Shown: positions 25,711-36,433, numbered from the stretch's first letter. The stretch: 64,000 nt of DNA from Pseudanabaena sp. PCC 6802 (GCF_000332175.1 NZ_KB235914.1:2166868-2230867); one strand, 5' to 3'. Numbers and translations are program-made. The notes: a model not told the origin generated them from the sequence alone.

Positions 25711-26778
25711 ATGCGTCAAACTACAAACTCTATAAAGAAATCCTCTCAGTTTTATTGCCTGGCCCTGTCAGCCGCGATCTCCACTGCTGCAATTTTGGTC
25801 TATTCTGGTGGCTTCGTTCAAGCAAAGATGAGCCAGGATAGACAACTAGAGCGATCGCAGCCAATTCTATTAGCTCAAACCCAATCCCAAGCTCTAACTA
25901 TACAAGGGGCGCTATTATTCGAGCGCAATCGCTTTCAAGAAGCGCTAGCGGCTTTTAAACAGGCAACCCAACTCGATCCCGAATTGGCAGAAGCCTGGTA
26001 CGGCCAGGGGCGAGCGCTGGCTCGTCTCAAACGCCCCCAGGAGGCTCTGGTCGCCTATGCGAAGTCGATTCAGCTGAAGCCGGAATTTGTGGATTCTTGG
26101 GATGGGCTGATCGGCACGTTGTACTCTCTTAAGCACTATCAAGAACTGCTGGCATTTAGCGATGAAGTGTTGAAATTAAAATCTGACTTTCCCTATGCTT
26201 GGATTGGTAGAGGTACGGCACTGTATGGCTTGCAGCGCTATCAAGAGGCATTAGTCGCAGCGAATAAAGCCATCCAACTGCAACCCGATTTAGCTCCGGC
26301 CTGGAGCGGTCGCGGCAACATACACTTGCGATTAAAGCGCCCGCAGGAGGCACTAGCTGACTTTGATAAATCTATTCAATTAAATCCCGAAAGCTTCGAT
26401 GGTTGGTACTATCGCGGTTATGTCTTAGACGAACTCAAGCGCTATGAAGAAGCTCTGCAAGCCTACGATCGCGCGCTCAGGATCGCTACTGCCAACATTG
26501 TTTCTATGCCTTGGCACAATAAAGGGATTACGCTCAATAATCTAAAGCGCTACCAGGAGGCGATCTCTGCCTTCGATAAAGCCATCCAATTGAATGACTA
26601 CTTCTCAGAATTTGTCAATCTCACCATAGCTGACTCCTGGTATGGGCGCGGTGTTGCCCTGTTTGCGCTTAAACGCTATCAAGAGGCAGTAGCTTCATTC
26701 GATCGAGCGATCGCCGAGCGATCGGATTTTGCCGACGCGATTAAAGCTCGCAGTGTTGCCCAAAGGTGGTTGAGATAA
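25711..26778 (+). CDS. secreted or membrane-anchored TPR protein
   Basis: 355 aa. An N-terminal hydrophobic segment (about 15-38, FYCLALSAAISTAAILVYSGGFVQA) looks like a signal peptide or anchor. Residues 58-350 carry about eight TPR units of the cyanobacterial type (AWYGQGRALARLKRPQEAL; AWSGRGNIHLRLKRPQEALADFDKSIQLNPE in two parts). TPR domains mediate protein contacts; the partner is unknown. The stop lies immediately next to the pyrG stop on the other strand, without overlap. The start is ATG 25711. Confidence 0.88.
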   Translation: MRQTTNSIKKSSQFYCLALSAAISTAAILVYSGGFVQAKMSQDRQLERSQPILLAQTQSQALTIQGALLFERNRFQEALAAFKQATQLDPELAEAWYGQGRALARLKRPQEALVAYAKSIQLKPEFVDSWDGLIGTLYSLKHYQELLAFSDEVLKLKSDFPYAWIGRGTALYGLQRYQEALVAANKAIQLQPDLAPAWSGRGNIHLRLKRPQEALADFDKSIQLNPESFDGWYYRGYVLDELKRYEEALQAYDRALRIATANIVSMPWHNKGITLNNLKRYQEAISAFDKAIQLNDYFSEFVNLTIADSWYGRGVALFALKRYQEAVASFDRAIAERSDFADAIKARSVAQRWLR

Positions 26779-28491
<1,713 letters not shown>

Positions 28492-28543
28492 CTAGCAACA
28501 AGTAGTGATTATAGTCTGTATTACTACTCAGCCATCAAGTGTA

Positions 28544-29005
28544 TCAGCAAGCTAAAGCTAAAGCCTTTGGCATCTGCTTGGCACTAGGTAATGTTTGCAG
28601 GTATGAGGCAAAAACTGGATTGAAGAGAGCGCCTTGCCGCTTTTGGCGTAACAAGGTAACTGCCTCTGCTCCGGTCATGCCTAAATACGTGAGAATAACA
28701 CCAGCTAGTAGCGCCGAGCGATTGTATCCCATCGCGCAATGCGAGAGAACCTTATAGCCGTTTTCAATCAGATTAGCGCCGAATTTTGCGGTTTGATGCA
28801 ATTTTTGTAAGTCTGGCAATTCTTGCCTGTCATCAAACTGGAAATAAATATAAAGCATTTGATTCGGTACAGTAGGGATACCAAGATCGATACCTCCATC
28901 CAGGTCGAAAATAGCTGTGATGTTGCGTTCAAATATTGGCATCCAATCATCAATGTCAGGTGAGATAAATAGCTTGCCATCTCGATCGATTTGAAAAATC
29001 TCCAT
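28544..29005 (-). CDS. dual-specificity protein phosphatase
   Basis: 153-aa member of the cysteine-based dual-specificity phosphatases. The P-loop is HCAMGYNRS (nucleophile C90, Arg R96), and a general acid candidate lies in QFDDRQELPD (D58/D59 region). The short length is a bare catalytic domain. The ATG at 29005 has GGAG at seven bases; the GTG two codons upstream is less likely. It would remove phosphate from Ser/Thr/Tyr of proteins; the Ser/Thr kinase at 13.6 kb is one possible counterpart but this is speculation. Confidence 0.88.
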   Translation of the reverse strand: MEIFQIDRDGKLFISPDIDDWMPIFERNITAIFDLDGGIDLGIPTVPNQMLYIYFQFDDRQELPDLQKLHQTAKFGANLIENGYKVLSHCAMGYNRSALLAGVILTYLGMTGAEAVTLLRQKRQGALFNPVFASYLQTLPSAKQMPKALALAC

Positions 29006-29133
29006 AGTCACTCTCCGCTAGGTATAGATATCATCATGGGCGACATCTATCTAACTAGCTGCGATCGCGATCGCAGGAGAGTGACGATCTTCGTCTCAGG
29101 TCGCAGTCAAGCCTCTAGCTGTTTTGGATGCGA

Positions 29134-30018
29134 TTAGACATACGAACCACGTTCCAAGTCCTCCAATACCGATGGCAATTGGGGATTCCATCCCAATAGC
29201 TCCTTTGCCCTGGCTCCTGAAATCTGCTGATCGAGCACCAAAGCATCTGCAAGCGGCCCCATGACCTGGCGTGCTGCTTCTAACGGCCACGATTGCGGTT
29301 CGCCCGCCACGCCCGCACCGCGCATAGCAGCGGCAGCAGCATCGCGTACCTTTACGGCTTCACCGCTAGCGGCGTTTAACACCGTTCCGGCAGGGGCTTT
29401 CTCCAGTGCCAGTACGTACAGATCGGCCAGATCGTTGACGTTGACCATTTGCCAGCGATTTTCTCCCGTGCCAATAAATTGCACCCCGCCTTTCTCTTTG
29501 GCTGATTTGACAAAGCTCGAAACCACGCCGCCACCACGACCATAAACGAGCGCATTGCGCAATATAATCGTCCGTATCCCCTGTTGCGCTGCTGCCAGGA
29601 TGTGCTGCTCGATCGCGGGACGAAATGCCACTATGGGTGTCGGAGCGAGGGGGCTTGCTTCCGTCGCGATCGCATCGCCCGTATTGCCATAGATCCAGGT
29701 GCCGCTGGTGTAGATAAAAGTCTTATTGGTACCGGCAAAGGCAGCTAGAACGGCCTCAACGGTCATGCGATCGCTTTGCGGTGTATCGGGGCCGTTAGTT
29801 GAAGCCGTGTGAATTATGGCATCTGCCTCGCTGGCAACTTGCATAAAACTATTGGGATCGGTAATGCTACCGCGATGGGCGCGCATGCCCTTTGCCTCTA
29901 GTTTTGCTTGAGATTCATCGGAACGGGCTAAGCCAATTACCTGATGTCCTGCTGCTTGCAGCGCCTCTGCCACTGCACCACCAATATAACCTGTCGCACT
30001 TGTTAAAAAAACATTCAT
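29134..30018 (-). CDS. NAD(P)-dependent SDR-family protein (epimerase/dehydratase-like)
   Basis: 294-aa extended short-chain dehydrogenase/reductase-like protein. The dinucleotide-binding motif is TSATGYIGGAVAEAL (7-21, GxxGxxG style), with AIIHTAST around 68 and YTSGTWIYG around 102, followed by NALVYGRGGG. The catalytic YxxxK is not clearly present: the position reads AFRPAIEQ. That puts it among atypical SDRs that often act as NmrA-like or reductase proteins. Substrate unknown. It sits alone between the phosphatase gene and carA, same strand. Confidence 0.85.
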   Translation of the reverse strand: MNVFLTSATGYIGGAVAEALQAAGHQVIGLARSDESQAKLEAKGMRAHRGSITDPNSFMQVASEADAIIHTASTNGPDTPQSDRMTVEAVLAAFAGTNKTFIYTSGTWIYGNTGDAIATEASPLAPTPIVAFRPAIEQHILAAAQQGIRTIILRNALVYGRGGGVVSSFVKSAKEKGGVQFIGTGENRWQMVNVNDLADLYVLALEKAPAGTVLNAASGEAVKVRDAAAAAMRGAGVAGEPQSWPLEAARQVMGPLADALVLDQQISGARAKELLGWNPQLPSVLEDLERGSYV

Positions 30019-30060
30019 TATTATCTACTCCTATCAAATCTATAAATTCTTGTTTAACAT

Positions 30061-31206
30061 CTATTTCGCTGCGCGCATGGAATTTACAAAGCGCTGGAAT
30101 AGATAATCAGCATCGTGCGGGCCAGGGCTGGCTTCGGGATGGTATTGGACTGAGAAAATCGGTAAGGATTTATGTTCTAGACCAGCTACGGTGCGATCGT
30201 TGAGATTGAGGTGCGTCACCTGAGCGGAGGAATTGTCTAGAGATGTACCATCGATCGCGAACCCATGATTTTGACTGGTGATTTCCACTTGCCGATCGGA
30301 AGTAGGGAGCTGATTTTTGGCGGGTTGATTGAGACCGCGATGTCCGAACTTGAGCTTAAACGTATCCCCACCCATAGATAGCCCCAGAATCTGATGGCCT
30401 AAACAAATGCCAAATAAGGGTTTATCAGCATTTAGTAAGGCTTTTGCGGTTTCAATTCCTTCCGTTACCGCAGCAGGATCGCCAGGGCCATTAGAGAGGA
30501 ATATGCCATCGGGGTTGTATGACAGGATTTTCTCAATGGTTGTATCGGCCGGTACAACTATGACGCGACAACCATAGCTAACCAAGCGGCGCAAAATATT
30601 GCGTTTAATCCCAAAGTCGATCGCTACCACAGTCAGAGGTTTGCTAGTTTCAGGGGGAGCTTCTATAAACTCCCATGCTGGTGGCGTTGGTTCCTGCCAC
30701 TCATAAATTGTCGATGTCGTCACTTCCTTAGCCAGATTTAACCCCTGCATTGAAGGAGCAGCTAAAACCCGATCTAATAATTCCTGGGGGTCGAGTATTT
30801 CTGTGGAAATGCCGCCATTCATCGCACCCTGAGAGCGGATCTTGCGCGTTAGCGCCCGCGTATCAACCCCCGCAATACTGACAATATTATGTGCTTTTAA
30901 ATAGTCGGGTAAGGATTGCCGCGATCGCCAGTTGCTAGGGGTAAAGGTAACGTTGCGCGCGATCGCCCCTTTGACCTGTGGATGGTCAGATTCCTCATCT
31001 TCAGGGGTAACGCCCGTATTGCCCAATTCCGGACAAGTAAATGTAACGATTTGCTGACAATAGCTCGGATCGGTCAACACTTCCTGATAGCCTGTCATGC
31101 CGGTATTAAACACAACTTCACCGATCGCCGTTCCAGACGCGCCAAAGCCATAACCTTTGTATGTAGTACCATCAGCCAATACAAGAATTGCCGGTTGCTT
31201 CGCCAT
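30061..31206 (-). CDS. carA: carbamoyl-phosphate synthase small subunit CarA
   Basis: Glutaminase subunit of carbamoyl-phosphate synthetase, which feeds arginine and pyrimidine synthesis. From the ATG at 31206 the product is 381 aa and opens [14 protein letters not shown]; the frame extends another 55 codons upstream but that part is Pro-rich junk lying in a repeat region. The glutaminase motif is [15 protein letters not shown] (Cys) and [13 protein letters not shown] gives the His and Glu. The large subunit is not in the window. The leader contains G-rich tracts and a direct repeat described separately. Confidence 0.97.
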   Translation of the reverse strand: MAKQPAILVLADGTTYKGYGFGASGTAIGEVVFNTGMTGYQEVLTDPSYCQQIVTFTCPELGNTGVTPEDEESDHPQVKGAIARNVTFTPSNWRSRQSLPDYLKAHNIVSIAGVDTRALTRKIRSQGAMNGGISTEILDPQELLDRVLAAPSMQGLNLAKEVTTSTIYEWQEPTPPAWEFIEAPPETSKPLTVVAIDFGIKRNILRRLVSYGCRVIVVPADTTIEKILSYNPDGIFLSNGPGDPAAVTEGIETAKALLNADKPLFGICLGHQILGLSMGGDTFKLKFGHRGLNQPAKNQLPTSDRQVEITSQNHGFAIDGTSLDNSSAQVTHLNLNDRTVAGLEHKSLPIFSVQYHPEASPGPHDADYLFQRFVNSMRAAK

Positions 31207-31254
31207 AATGTTTTGTGTCCCTTCTGAGCAATCTCGAACATTATACGGGTTGTT

Positions 31255-31307
31255 GGGGTTGGGTGATGGGCGATGGGTGATGGATGTTGGGGGTTGGGGA
31301 CTCGGGG
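31255..31307. promoter_or_regulatory. G-rich tract upstream of carA, possible G-quadruplex
   Basis: The plus strand has GGGG-TT-GGG-TGAT-GGG-CGAT-GGG (31255-31277), meeting the four-run G3N1-7 rule, followed by more G runs. It lies 49 to 100 bases upstream of the carA ATG and, for carA, the G-rich strand is the template strand. Confidence 0.4.
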
Positions 31308-31318
31308 GCGGAACGCAG

Positions 31319-31382
31319 GGGTTTAGCATTTGTGGCGAATGCTTGCGTTTGATGCGCAGACTATCGAACAAATGCTAAACCC
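31319..31382. repeat. inverted repeat in carA upstream region
   Basis: GGGTTTAGCATTTGT (31319-31333) and ACAAATGCTAAACCC (31368-31382) form a perfect 15-bp stem around a 34-base loop. The right arm belongs to the direct repeat unit at 31336-31386. Confidence 0.75.
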
Positions 31383-31459
31383 TTACCGGGGATTGGGATC
31401 TGTTGTGACGAATGCTTGCGTTTGATGCGCAGACTATCGAACAAATGCTAAACCCTTAC
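31336..31459. repeat. tandem 51-bp direct repeat
   Basis: Two identical 51-base copies at 31336-31386 and 31409-31459, each starting CGAATGCTTGCGTTTG and ending AATGCTAAACCCTTAC, spaced by 22 bases (period 73). They sit between carA and the thioredoxin-like gene. The unit contains partial stems (CGAATGC/GCGCAGACTATCG area) and looks like a dispersed intergenic repeat. Confidence 0.85.
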
Positions 31460-31471
31460 TAACGATGTGGC

Positions 31472-31708
31472 TTATTCCAGATCGGAAAGAGCCGCGCCAA
31501 AGTTGATGTGAAAAGGCTGGTTATCCAGTACCAGTGCTGGTACGGATTGAACCCCTCGTGCTTTTGCTTCTGCAATTTTGTCCTTGCGATCGCCCAGGTG
31601 GACGATCTCTAGTTCGTAGCGACCGGGATCGAGGGCACGAGCCACATTCTGCTCGGCGCTGAGGCAAACTGGACAGCCAGCATGGTAGAAGGTTGCTTTT
31701 GATTTCAT
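31472..31708 (-). CDS. small thioredoxin/glutaredoxin-like protein
   Basis: 78 aa from the ATG at 31708, which has AGGAG nine bases upstream. The active site is CPVC (C12, C15), close to the N-terminal strand KATFYHAG, and SVPALVLDN (about 55-63) provides the cis-Pro loop. It lacks the usual first helix/strand of full thioredoxins, so it resembles NrdH/glutaredoxin-size proteins. Role: disulfide reduction or sensing in the cytoplasm. It is divergent from an HxlR regulator gene 111 bases away; the pair could form a thiol-responsive unit. Confidence 0.8.
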   Translation of the reverse strand: MKSKATFYHAGCPVCLSAEQNVARALDPGRYELEIVHLGDRKDKIAEAKARGVQSVPALVLDNQPFHINFGAALSDLE

Positions 31709-31818
31709 TGATTCGTTCTCCTGCACTTGGATGGCAACATCACCCTATCAAAGTCACTAAAGCTGCGAAAGGAGTTACGATTTGGTAAGGTAGGTACTTT
31801 TCAGTACGGATTAAGCAG

Positions 31819-32190
31819 ATGGTCGAGCCAGAAAATTTGAGTACTTTTGTTAAGCATTCATCTGCGATCGAAATGGCTGAGGATATCTTTGGCTGTAAAT
31901 GGTCGCTGACAATTCTGCAACTGGTAAGGCAAGGAATCTGTCGACCTGGTGTCATGGAACGTAGTGTGGAAGGATTAACGACCAAGGTTCTAAACGAGCG
32001 CTTGCGCAAACTAACGCGCTACAAGATTCTCCAACGCCATGCCTATCCGGAGATCCCACCTCGGGTTGAATATTACTTAACCCCCATTGGTGAAAAGTTT
32101 GTTGCTATTGTAGACAAACTTTCTGAACTTAATGAAGAACTCAAAGATGAAGTGAGTGGCGATGATATAACTCTACGGGATCTGGTTTGA
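31819..32190 (+). CDS. HxlR family transcriptional regulator
   Basis: 123-aa winged-helix DNA-binding protein. Family blocks are FGCKWSLTILQLV (about 25-37), GLTTKVLNERLRKLTRYKIL (about 53-72) and RVEYYLTPIGEKF (about 82-94). Cysteines at 26 and 41 could be redox sensors as in other HxlR members that answer thiols, quinones or aldehydes. It is divergent from the CPVC protein gene, which it may control. The effector is unknown. Confidence 0.92.
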   Translation: MVEPENLSTFVKHSSAIEMAEDIFGCKWSLTILQLVRQGICRPGVMERSVEGLTTKVLNERLRKLTRYKILQRHAYPEIPPRVEYYLTPIGEKFVAIVDKLSELNEELKDEVSGDDITLRDLV

Positions 32191-32248
32191 TATGGTGGCC
32201 TGGTGTCTGCGTTCCAGCACTCTGCCCTAAGACGAATTGGGAACATTT

Positions 32249-33343
32249 ATGGAGCAAAAACACTTGTCGTCATATCAGCCATCTCATGGTGGGAACGTAG
32301 AATGGGCAGCCGCGATCGCGGGATGCATGCCCTCGGAGATTCTAGATTTTTCGGCTAGTATCAATCCCCTCGGCATGCCCGCTAGCGTGAGGCAGGTGCT
32401 GCAATCTCCCCATATACTCGCACAAATCCATCACTACCCCGATCCAAATTACACCCGCCTTCGCCAGGCGATCGCTAATTATCACCAGATTTCACCCGAT
32501 TGGATTATGCCAGGTAATGGGGCAGCAGAACTTCTCACCTGGGCATGTCGAGATCTCGCGGTACTGGATCTGGTGAGGCTTCCCGTCCCCGCCTTTGCCG
32601 ACTATCTTAGAGCTTTGAGGGCAGCGAGTGCTAACTTTGAGAAGATCCCCTTAGAAATAGGAAATGAGATGGAAGATCGGGGAGGTTCCAATCGCCAATC
32701 CAATCGCCAATCCATTGGCATTCTTCTGAATAATCCCCATAATCCCACAGGTAGGCTGTATCAACGACATCAGTTTATTCCCCTGTTGGAGCACTATGAC
32801 CTCGTAGTCATAGACGAGGCATTTATGGACTTTCTGCCACCATCGGAGTCACAGAGCGCGATCGATTTAGTCGAACAACACCCCAATCTCGTCATTTTGC
32901 GATCGCTCACCAAATTTTATGCTTTGCCCGGCTTGCGTATTGGTTATGCGCTCGCCCATCCAGATCGCCTGCGCGCTTGGCAAACCTGGCGCGACCCCTG
33001 GAGCGTAAATTGTTTGGCAATGGAAGCGGCGATCGCTGCTCTTGCGGATCGGGAATTTCAAAGCAAAACATGGCAGTGGCTGCCAACTGCCAGAACGTAT
33101 CTTTACAAACAGCTCGAACGCATTCCTAGTATAAGCCCCATGACGGGAGCGGCAAATTTTTTACTAGTACGCTCGGAGCGCCCCGTGTTGCCGTTGCGCG
33201 ATCGTTTACTGTCCGAACATCGCATCCTCATTCGCGACTGTCAGAGCTTTCCGGAACTGGGCGATCGCTATTTTCGTCTCAGCATCAGAACCATAGAAGA
33301 GCAAGAAAAGTTACTGCAAGGCATCACCCTGAATGCGACTTAA
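32249..33343 (+). CDS. cobD: threonine-phosphate decarboxylase CobD
   Basis: PLP enzyme that makes (R)-1-amino-2-propanol O-2-phosphate for the nucleotide loop of cobalamin. The 364-aa product (start ATG 32249; a TTG 12 bases earlier is possible) opens with HGGNVEWAA. It has DFSASINPLG (about 33-42), NNPHNPTGRLY, VIDEAFMDF and the PLP lysine in LTKFYALPGLRIGYA. This separates it from histidinol-phosphate aminotransferase, to which it is related, by the SASINP motif. It is close downstream of the HxlR gene (58 bases) but functionally unrelated. Confidence 0.92.
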   Translation: MEQKHLSSYQPSHGGNVEWAAAIAGCMPSEILDFSASINPLGMPASVRQVLQSPHILAQIHHYPDPNYTRLRQAIANYHQISPDWIMPGNGAAELLTWACRDLAVLDLVRLPVPAFADYLRALRAASANFEKIPLEIGNEMEDRGGSNRQSNRQSIGILLNNPHNPTGRLYQRHQFIPLLEHYDLVVIDEAFMDFLPPSESQSAIDLVEQHPNLVILRSLTKFYALPGLRIGYALAHPDRLRAWQTWRDPWSVNCLAMEAAIAALADREFQSKTWQWLPTARTYLYKQLERIPSISPMTGAANFLLVRSERPVLPLRDRLLSEHRILIRDCQSFPELGDRYFRLSIRTIEEQEKLLQGITLNAT

Positions 33344-33464
33344 TTGCTGGTCTCCAATCCTGAGGAGATAGACTCGCAAATTTGGCTTTCACTCTTTAGA
33401 TATAGCGCCAGAATGACCACAATCGGGGCTGGTAAGTTAATATTATTTAATAATTTGCAAAACA

Positions 33465-33479
33465 TCTAAAATTTAGATA
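33465..33479. repeat. palindrome in ftsH upstream region
   Basis: ATCTAAAATTTAGAT, 7-base arms around one A. AT-rich; could be a protein-binding site or part of the repeat that follows. Confidence 0.4.
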
Positions 33480-33548
33480 TAGCAGTCAATGTCCAGACAC
33501 ATCTTGAAATATAGAGGTTTTAAGATGCCGATCGCTGACTGCTACTAA
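33477..33548. repeat. palindromic element in the ftsH leader
   Basis: Arms TAGCAGTCA (33480-33488) and TGACTGCTA (33536-33544) with an inner CATCTT/AAGATG pair. It lies 40 bases before the ftsH start and would fold in the transcript if the promoter is upstream. It has the length and style of a small miniature element. Confidence 0.55.
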
Positions 33549-33583
33549 GCTAATAGCTATATATCCCGATGGAGCGTTAAGCA

Positions 33584-35434
33584 GTGAAGAATAAGAATTG
33601 GAGAACTTTTGGGCTATATGCACTGCTCGGAATCGTGGCGATTACGTTAGGTGCCACCTTAATCGACAGTGGCCAAAATAAAGCCCTGGAAGAATGGCGC
33701 TACAGCCGATTGCTAGAGGCAGTGAAGAGCAAACCTCCCACCGTATCTAGAGTAATTGTTGGTTCGGATCGCACTACAGCCGAAGCGATAATTGCTGGGG
33801 GTACAACTGGCAGCAAAAAGGTACGAGTTTATCTACCTAACGATCCAGAGTTTGTGAATATACTTCGAGAAAACAAAGTCGAGTTTGACGTTGTAAACAG
33901 GCGCAACGACACGGCTGTGTGGCAAACTCTCAGCAACTTCATATTCCCGATTTTGATCCTGGTTGGTTTATTTTTCCTACTCCGCCGCGCCCAGGTCGGG
34001 CCTGGCAGTCAGGCTATGAACTTTGGTAAGTCCAAAGCCAGAGTACAAATGGAGCCGCAAACCCAAGTCACATTTGGCGATGTGGCAGGGATCGAGCAAG
34101 CCAAATTAGAACTGACTGAAGTGGTAGACTTCCTCAAAAATTCAGATCGCTTCACAGCCGTAGGAGCCAAGATCCCTAAGGGCGTACTTTTGGTAGGTCC
34201 TCCTGGTACGGGTAAAACTCTCTTGGCCCGTGCAGTAGCTGGGGAAGCAGGCGTACCTTTCTTTAGCATCTCTGGCTCTGAGTTTGTGGAAATGTTCGTG
34301 GGTGTTGGTGCGTCTAGGGTGCGCGACTTATTCGAGCAGGCAAAATCTAACGCTCCTTGCATAGTCTTTATCGATGAAATTGATGCTGTAGGTCGTCAGC
34401 GCGGCGCTGGTCTGGGCGGCGGCAACGACGAGCGCGAGCAAACCCTCAACCAGTTACTGACTGAAATGGATGGCTTCGAGGGCAACACTGGTATCATCAT
34501 CATCGCGGCAACTAACCGTCCCGACGTACTGGATGCCGCACTCTTGCGCCCAGGTCGCTTTGATCGCCAGGTGGTAGTAGATCGTCCTGACTTTGCTGGC
34601 CGTCTAGAAATTCTGGGCGTGCACGCTCGTGGCAAGACGCTCGGTCAGGATGTCGATCTCGAGAAAATAGCCCGTCGTACGCCAGGATTTACAGGTGCGG
34701 ATCTCTCCAATTTGCTGAATGAAGCCGCAATCCTGGCGGCTCGCCGCAATCTCACCGAAATATCAATGGATGAGATTAACGATGCTGTGGATCGCGTTTT
34801 GGCAGGCCCAGAGAAGAAGGATCGCGTCATGAGCGACAACCGCAAGAAATTGGTCGCTTATCATGAAGCCGGACATGCTCTGGTAGGGGCGCTGTTACCC
34901 GACTACGATGCCGTCCAGAAAGTGACAATTATTCCACGCGGTCGCGCTGGCGGCTTGACCTGGTTTCTGCCTACCGAGGATCGGATGCAAAGTCGCGCTT
35001 ACCTGCAAAATCAAATGGCAGTAGCGCTGGGTGGCCGTTTGGCTGAAGAAATCGTATTTGGTGAGGAGGAAGTCACCACAGGTGCGTCCAGCGATTTACA
35101 GCAAGTGGCAGCGATCGCGCGTCAAATGATCATGCGCTTTGGCATGAGCGATAAGCTCGGCCCCATTGCCCTCGGTCGTTCTAGCGGTAACATGTTCCTC
35201 GGTCGCGATATTATGTCCGAGCGCGATTTCTCCGAAGAAACCGCCGCTGTCATCGATGCTGAAGTGAGCGATCTAGTATCATCTGCCTATAATTGCGCTA
35301 AGCTGATTTTGACGCAGAACCGTCACATCCTGGACACAATTGCCCAATTGCTGATCGAGCGCGAAACCGTCGATGCCGAAGAGCTACAGGAAATTATCAA
35401 CACCAGCGATGTTAGAATGGCAGGCATTCTCTAA
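33584..35434 (+). CDS. ftsH: ATP-dependent zinc metalloprotease FtsH
   Basis: 616-aa membrane-bound AAA protease that degrades damaged membrane proteins (for example photosystem II subunits in cyanobacteria). Two membrane helices (about 9-27 and 114-133) flank a small lumenal domain. The AAA part has Walker A GPPGTGKT (205-212), Walker B IVFIDEID and the second-region [10 protein letters not shown]; the protease zinc site is HEAGH (427-431). The start is GTG at 33584 with GGAG upstream. Of the cyanobacterial FtsH types, the closest cannot be told without alignment. Intergenic palindromes precede it and follow it. Confidence 0.97.
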   Translation: MKNKNWRTFGLYALLGIVAITLGATLIDSGQNKALEEWRYSRLLEAVKSKPPTVSRVIVGSDRTTAEAIIAGGTTGSKKVRVYLPNDPEFVNILRENKVEFDVVNRRNDTAVWQTLSNFIFPILILVGLFFLLRRAQVGPGSQAMNFGKSKARVQMEPQTQVTFGDVAGIEQAKLELTEVVDFLKNSDRFTAVGAKIPKGVLLVGPPGTGKTLLARAVAGEAGVPFFSISGSEFVEMFVGVGASRVRDLFEQAKSNAPCIVFIDEIDAVGRQRGAGLGGGNDEREQTLNQLLTEMDGFEGNTGIIIIAATNRPDVLDAALLRPGRFDRQVVVDRPDFAGRLEILGVHARGKTLGQDVDLEKIARRTPGFTGADLSNLLNEAAILAARRNLTEISMDEINDAVDRVLAGPEKKDRVMSDNRKKLVAYHEAGHALVGALLPDYDAVQKVTIIPRGRAGGLTWFLPTEDRMQSRAYLQNQMAVALGGRLAEEIVFGEEEVTTGASSDLQQVAAIARQMIMRFGMSDKLGPIALGRSSGNMFLGRDIMSERDFSEETAAVIDAEVSDLVSSAYNCAKLILTQNRHILDTIAQLLIERETVDAEELQEIINTSDVRMAGIL

Positions 35435-35446
35435 TCTTTGCAGCAG

Positions 35447-35464
35447 TACCTAAGTACTTAGGTA
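35447..35464. repeat. 18-base perfect palindrome after ftsH
   Basis: TACCTAAGTACTTAGGTA, 13 bases past the ftsH stop. No following T-tract; could be part of the transcription end of ftsH or a binding site. Confidence 0.5.
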
Positions 35465-35484
35465 GCTAGCTCCATCATTTAAGG

Positions 35485-35515
35485 ATAGGACTTACGCATT
35501 TAGCGTAAGTCCTAT
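35485..35515. terminator. strong hairpin downstream of ftsH
   Basis: ATAGGACTTACGC (13 bases), loop ATTTA, GCGTAAGTCCTAT: a perfect 13-bp stem. The tail is TTTCAT, so it is only partly like an intrinsic terminator; it also looks like a dispersed repeat. It separates ftsH from the toxin-like gene. Confidence 0.55.
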
Positions 35516-35567
35516 TTCATACGTAGTCCGATTGCACTAGCGCTACAATGACATCAAACTTTTGTTC

Positions 35568-35573
35568 AGGAGG
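35568..35573 (+). promoter_or_regulatory. perfect Shine-Dalgarno before a CTG codon
   Basis: AGGAGG ends eight bases before CTG 35582. This spacing is optimal and supports translation of the toxin-like frame from a non-ATG start. Confidence 0.6.
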
Positions 35574-35581
35574 CAAGTTTT

Positions 35582-35956
35582 CTGACAGATCGTCTGGACG
35601 ATCCCGCTATTATAGAGCTTTACGAAGAAATCGGTAACCTTGCCATCCGATTTCCACTGCTTCATTGTGAAGAATGTGCTAACGCGCTTAAACAGCGGCT
35701 AAAACAACGTGCAATCCCTGGCAAACTTTGGCGACTTTCGACTCAGTATGATACGGAAGACTTTATCCTCAGTAAGCGCCTTGAGCAACAAGGCTGCTTG
35801 GAGACCATTACTGAAAATGGCGTTCACTATGGTGTGGAAGTCTTTGGGAAAATCTTTGATAATCTTTCTAAGCAAGGACTTTCACCAGAAGATTGGGGTA
35901 GTGATTTCATTTCTCTATCTAATGAGTTTGAAGTTGTAGTAATTGAAGAGTTTTAA
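35582..35956 (+). CDS. papain-fold toxin-like protein, apparent CTG start
   Basis: 124 aa in one open frame that has no ATG, GTG or TTG near its beginning (the frame is closed by TGA at 35549). The best start is CTG 35582, eight bases after AGGAGG. The product resembles the cyanobacterial papain-fold toxin 2 group: LTDRLDDPAIIELYEEIGNL, then FPLLHCEECANALKQ (C29, C32), DFILSKRLEQQG, NGVHYGVEVFGKIFDNLS (H82, D93) and a C-terminal EDWGSDF. A Cys-His-Asp triad can be placed. Such domains usually cap polymorphic secreted toxins; here it stands alone. A second small gene 28 bases downstream may be its immunity partner. If the CTG is not used, this is a pseudogene. Confidence 0.7.
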   Translation: MTDRLDDPAIIELYEEIGNLAIRFPLLHCEECANALKQRLKQRAIPGKLWRLSTQYDTEDFILSKRLEQQGCLETITENGVHYGVEVFGKIFDNLSKQGLSPEDWGSDFISLSNEFEVVVIEEF

Positions 35957-35984
35957 AAAGTCAACTTGGTGGAGCTAATTCACA

Positions 35985-36353
35985 ATGAATGCATTATTCG
36001 ATCTGCTTGAAAAAATTAAAAACAAACCCGCCCTGTATATTGGCAATCCCTCCATTACTAACCTAAGAATGTTCGTCCTTGGCTATCGTTTTGCGAGATC
36101 GGAGTTGAATATTGTCAATACTGAAGCAGAAACTGACTTCCATAAAAACTTTCAACCATGGTTACAAAAACGCCTGTCAATCCGTACTGTTAATGCTTGG
36201 GACAAACTCATTTTACTAACCTGTATTAACGAACAAGCCGCATTTGAATACTTCTTTCAATTACTAGATGAGTTTCTCCAGCGAGATAAATGTCACGACA
36301 TCGACCCAATGCTGGTCGAATCATCCGCAAAAGATAGCAAAAAAGTTGCATAA
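35985..36353 (+). CDS. small protein, putative immunity partner of the toxin-like gene
   Basis: 122-aa soluble protein of unknown family. It opens MNALFDLLEKIKNKPALYIGNPSITNLRMF (in pieces), a pattern seen in small proteins coded beside polymorphic-toxin domains, with an all-helical look, a WDKLILLTCINEQAAFEYFF core and a polar C-terminus. GGAG lies ten bases before the ATG. It follows the papain-fold gene by 28 bases on the same strand, so co-transcription is likely. The immunity role is inferred from position and size, not from a recognised motif. Confidence 0.7.
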   Translation: MNALFDLLEKIKNKPALYIGNPSITNLRMFVLGYRFARSELNIVNTEAETDFHKNFQPWLQKRLSIRTVNAWDKLILLTCINEQAAFEYFFQLLDEFLQRDKCHDIDPMLVESSAKDSKKVA

Positions 36354-36433
36354 GGACTAAGAGTCTATGCTGATGCATATTACTACTCCCCATGTGTCAG
36401 GCAGTACATCCATAGTCGTATCATCAGGAAAGG

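Noticed and set aside
35548..35640. ATG at 35548 as start of the toxin-like protein
   Set aside because: It is in another frame and stops at 35640; it would need a frameshift, whereas the CTG has an ideal AGGAGG spacing.
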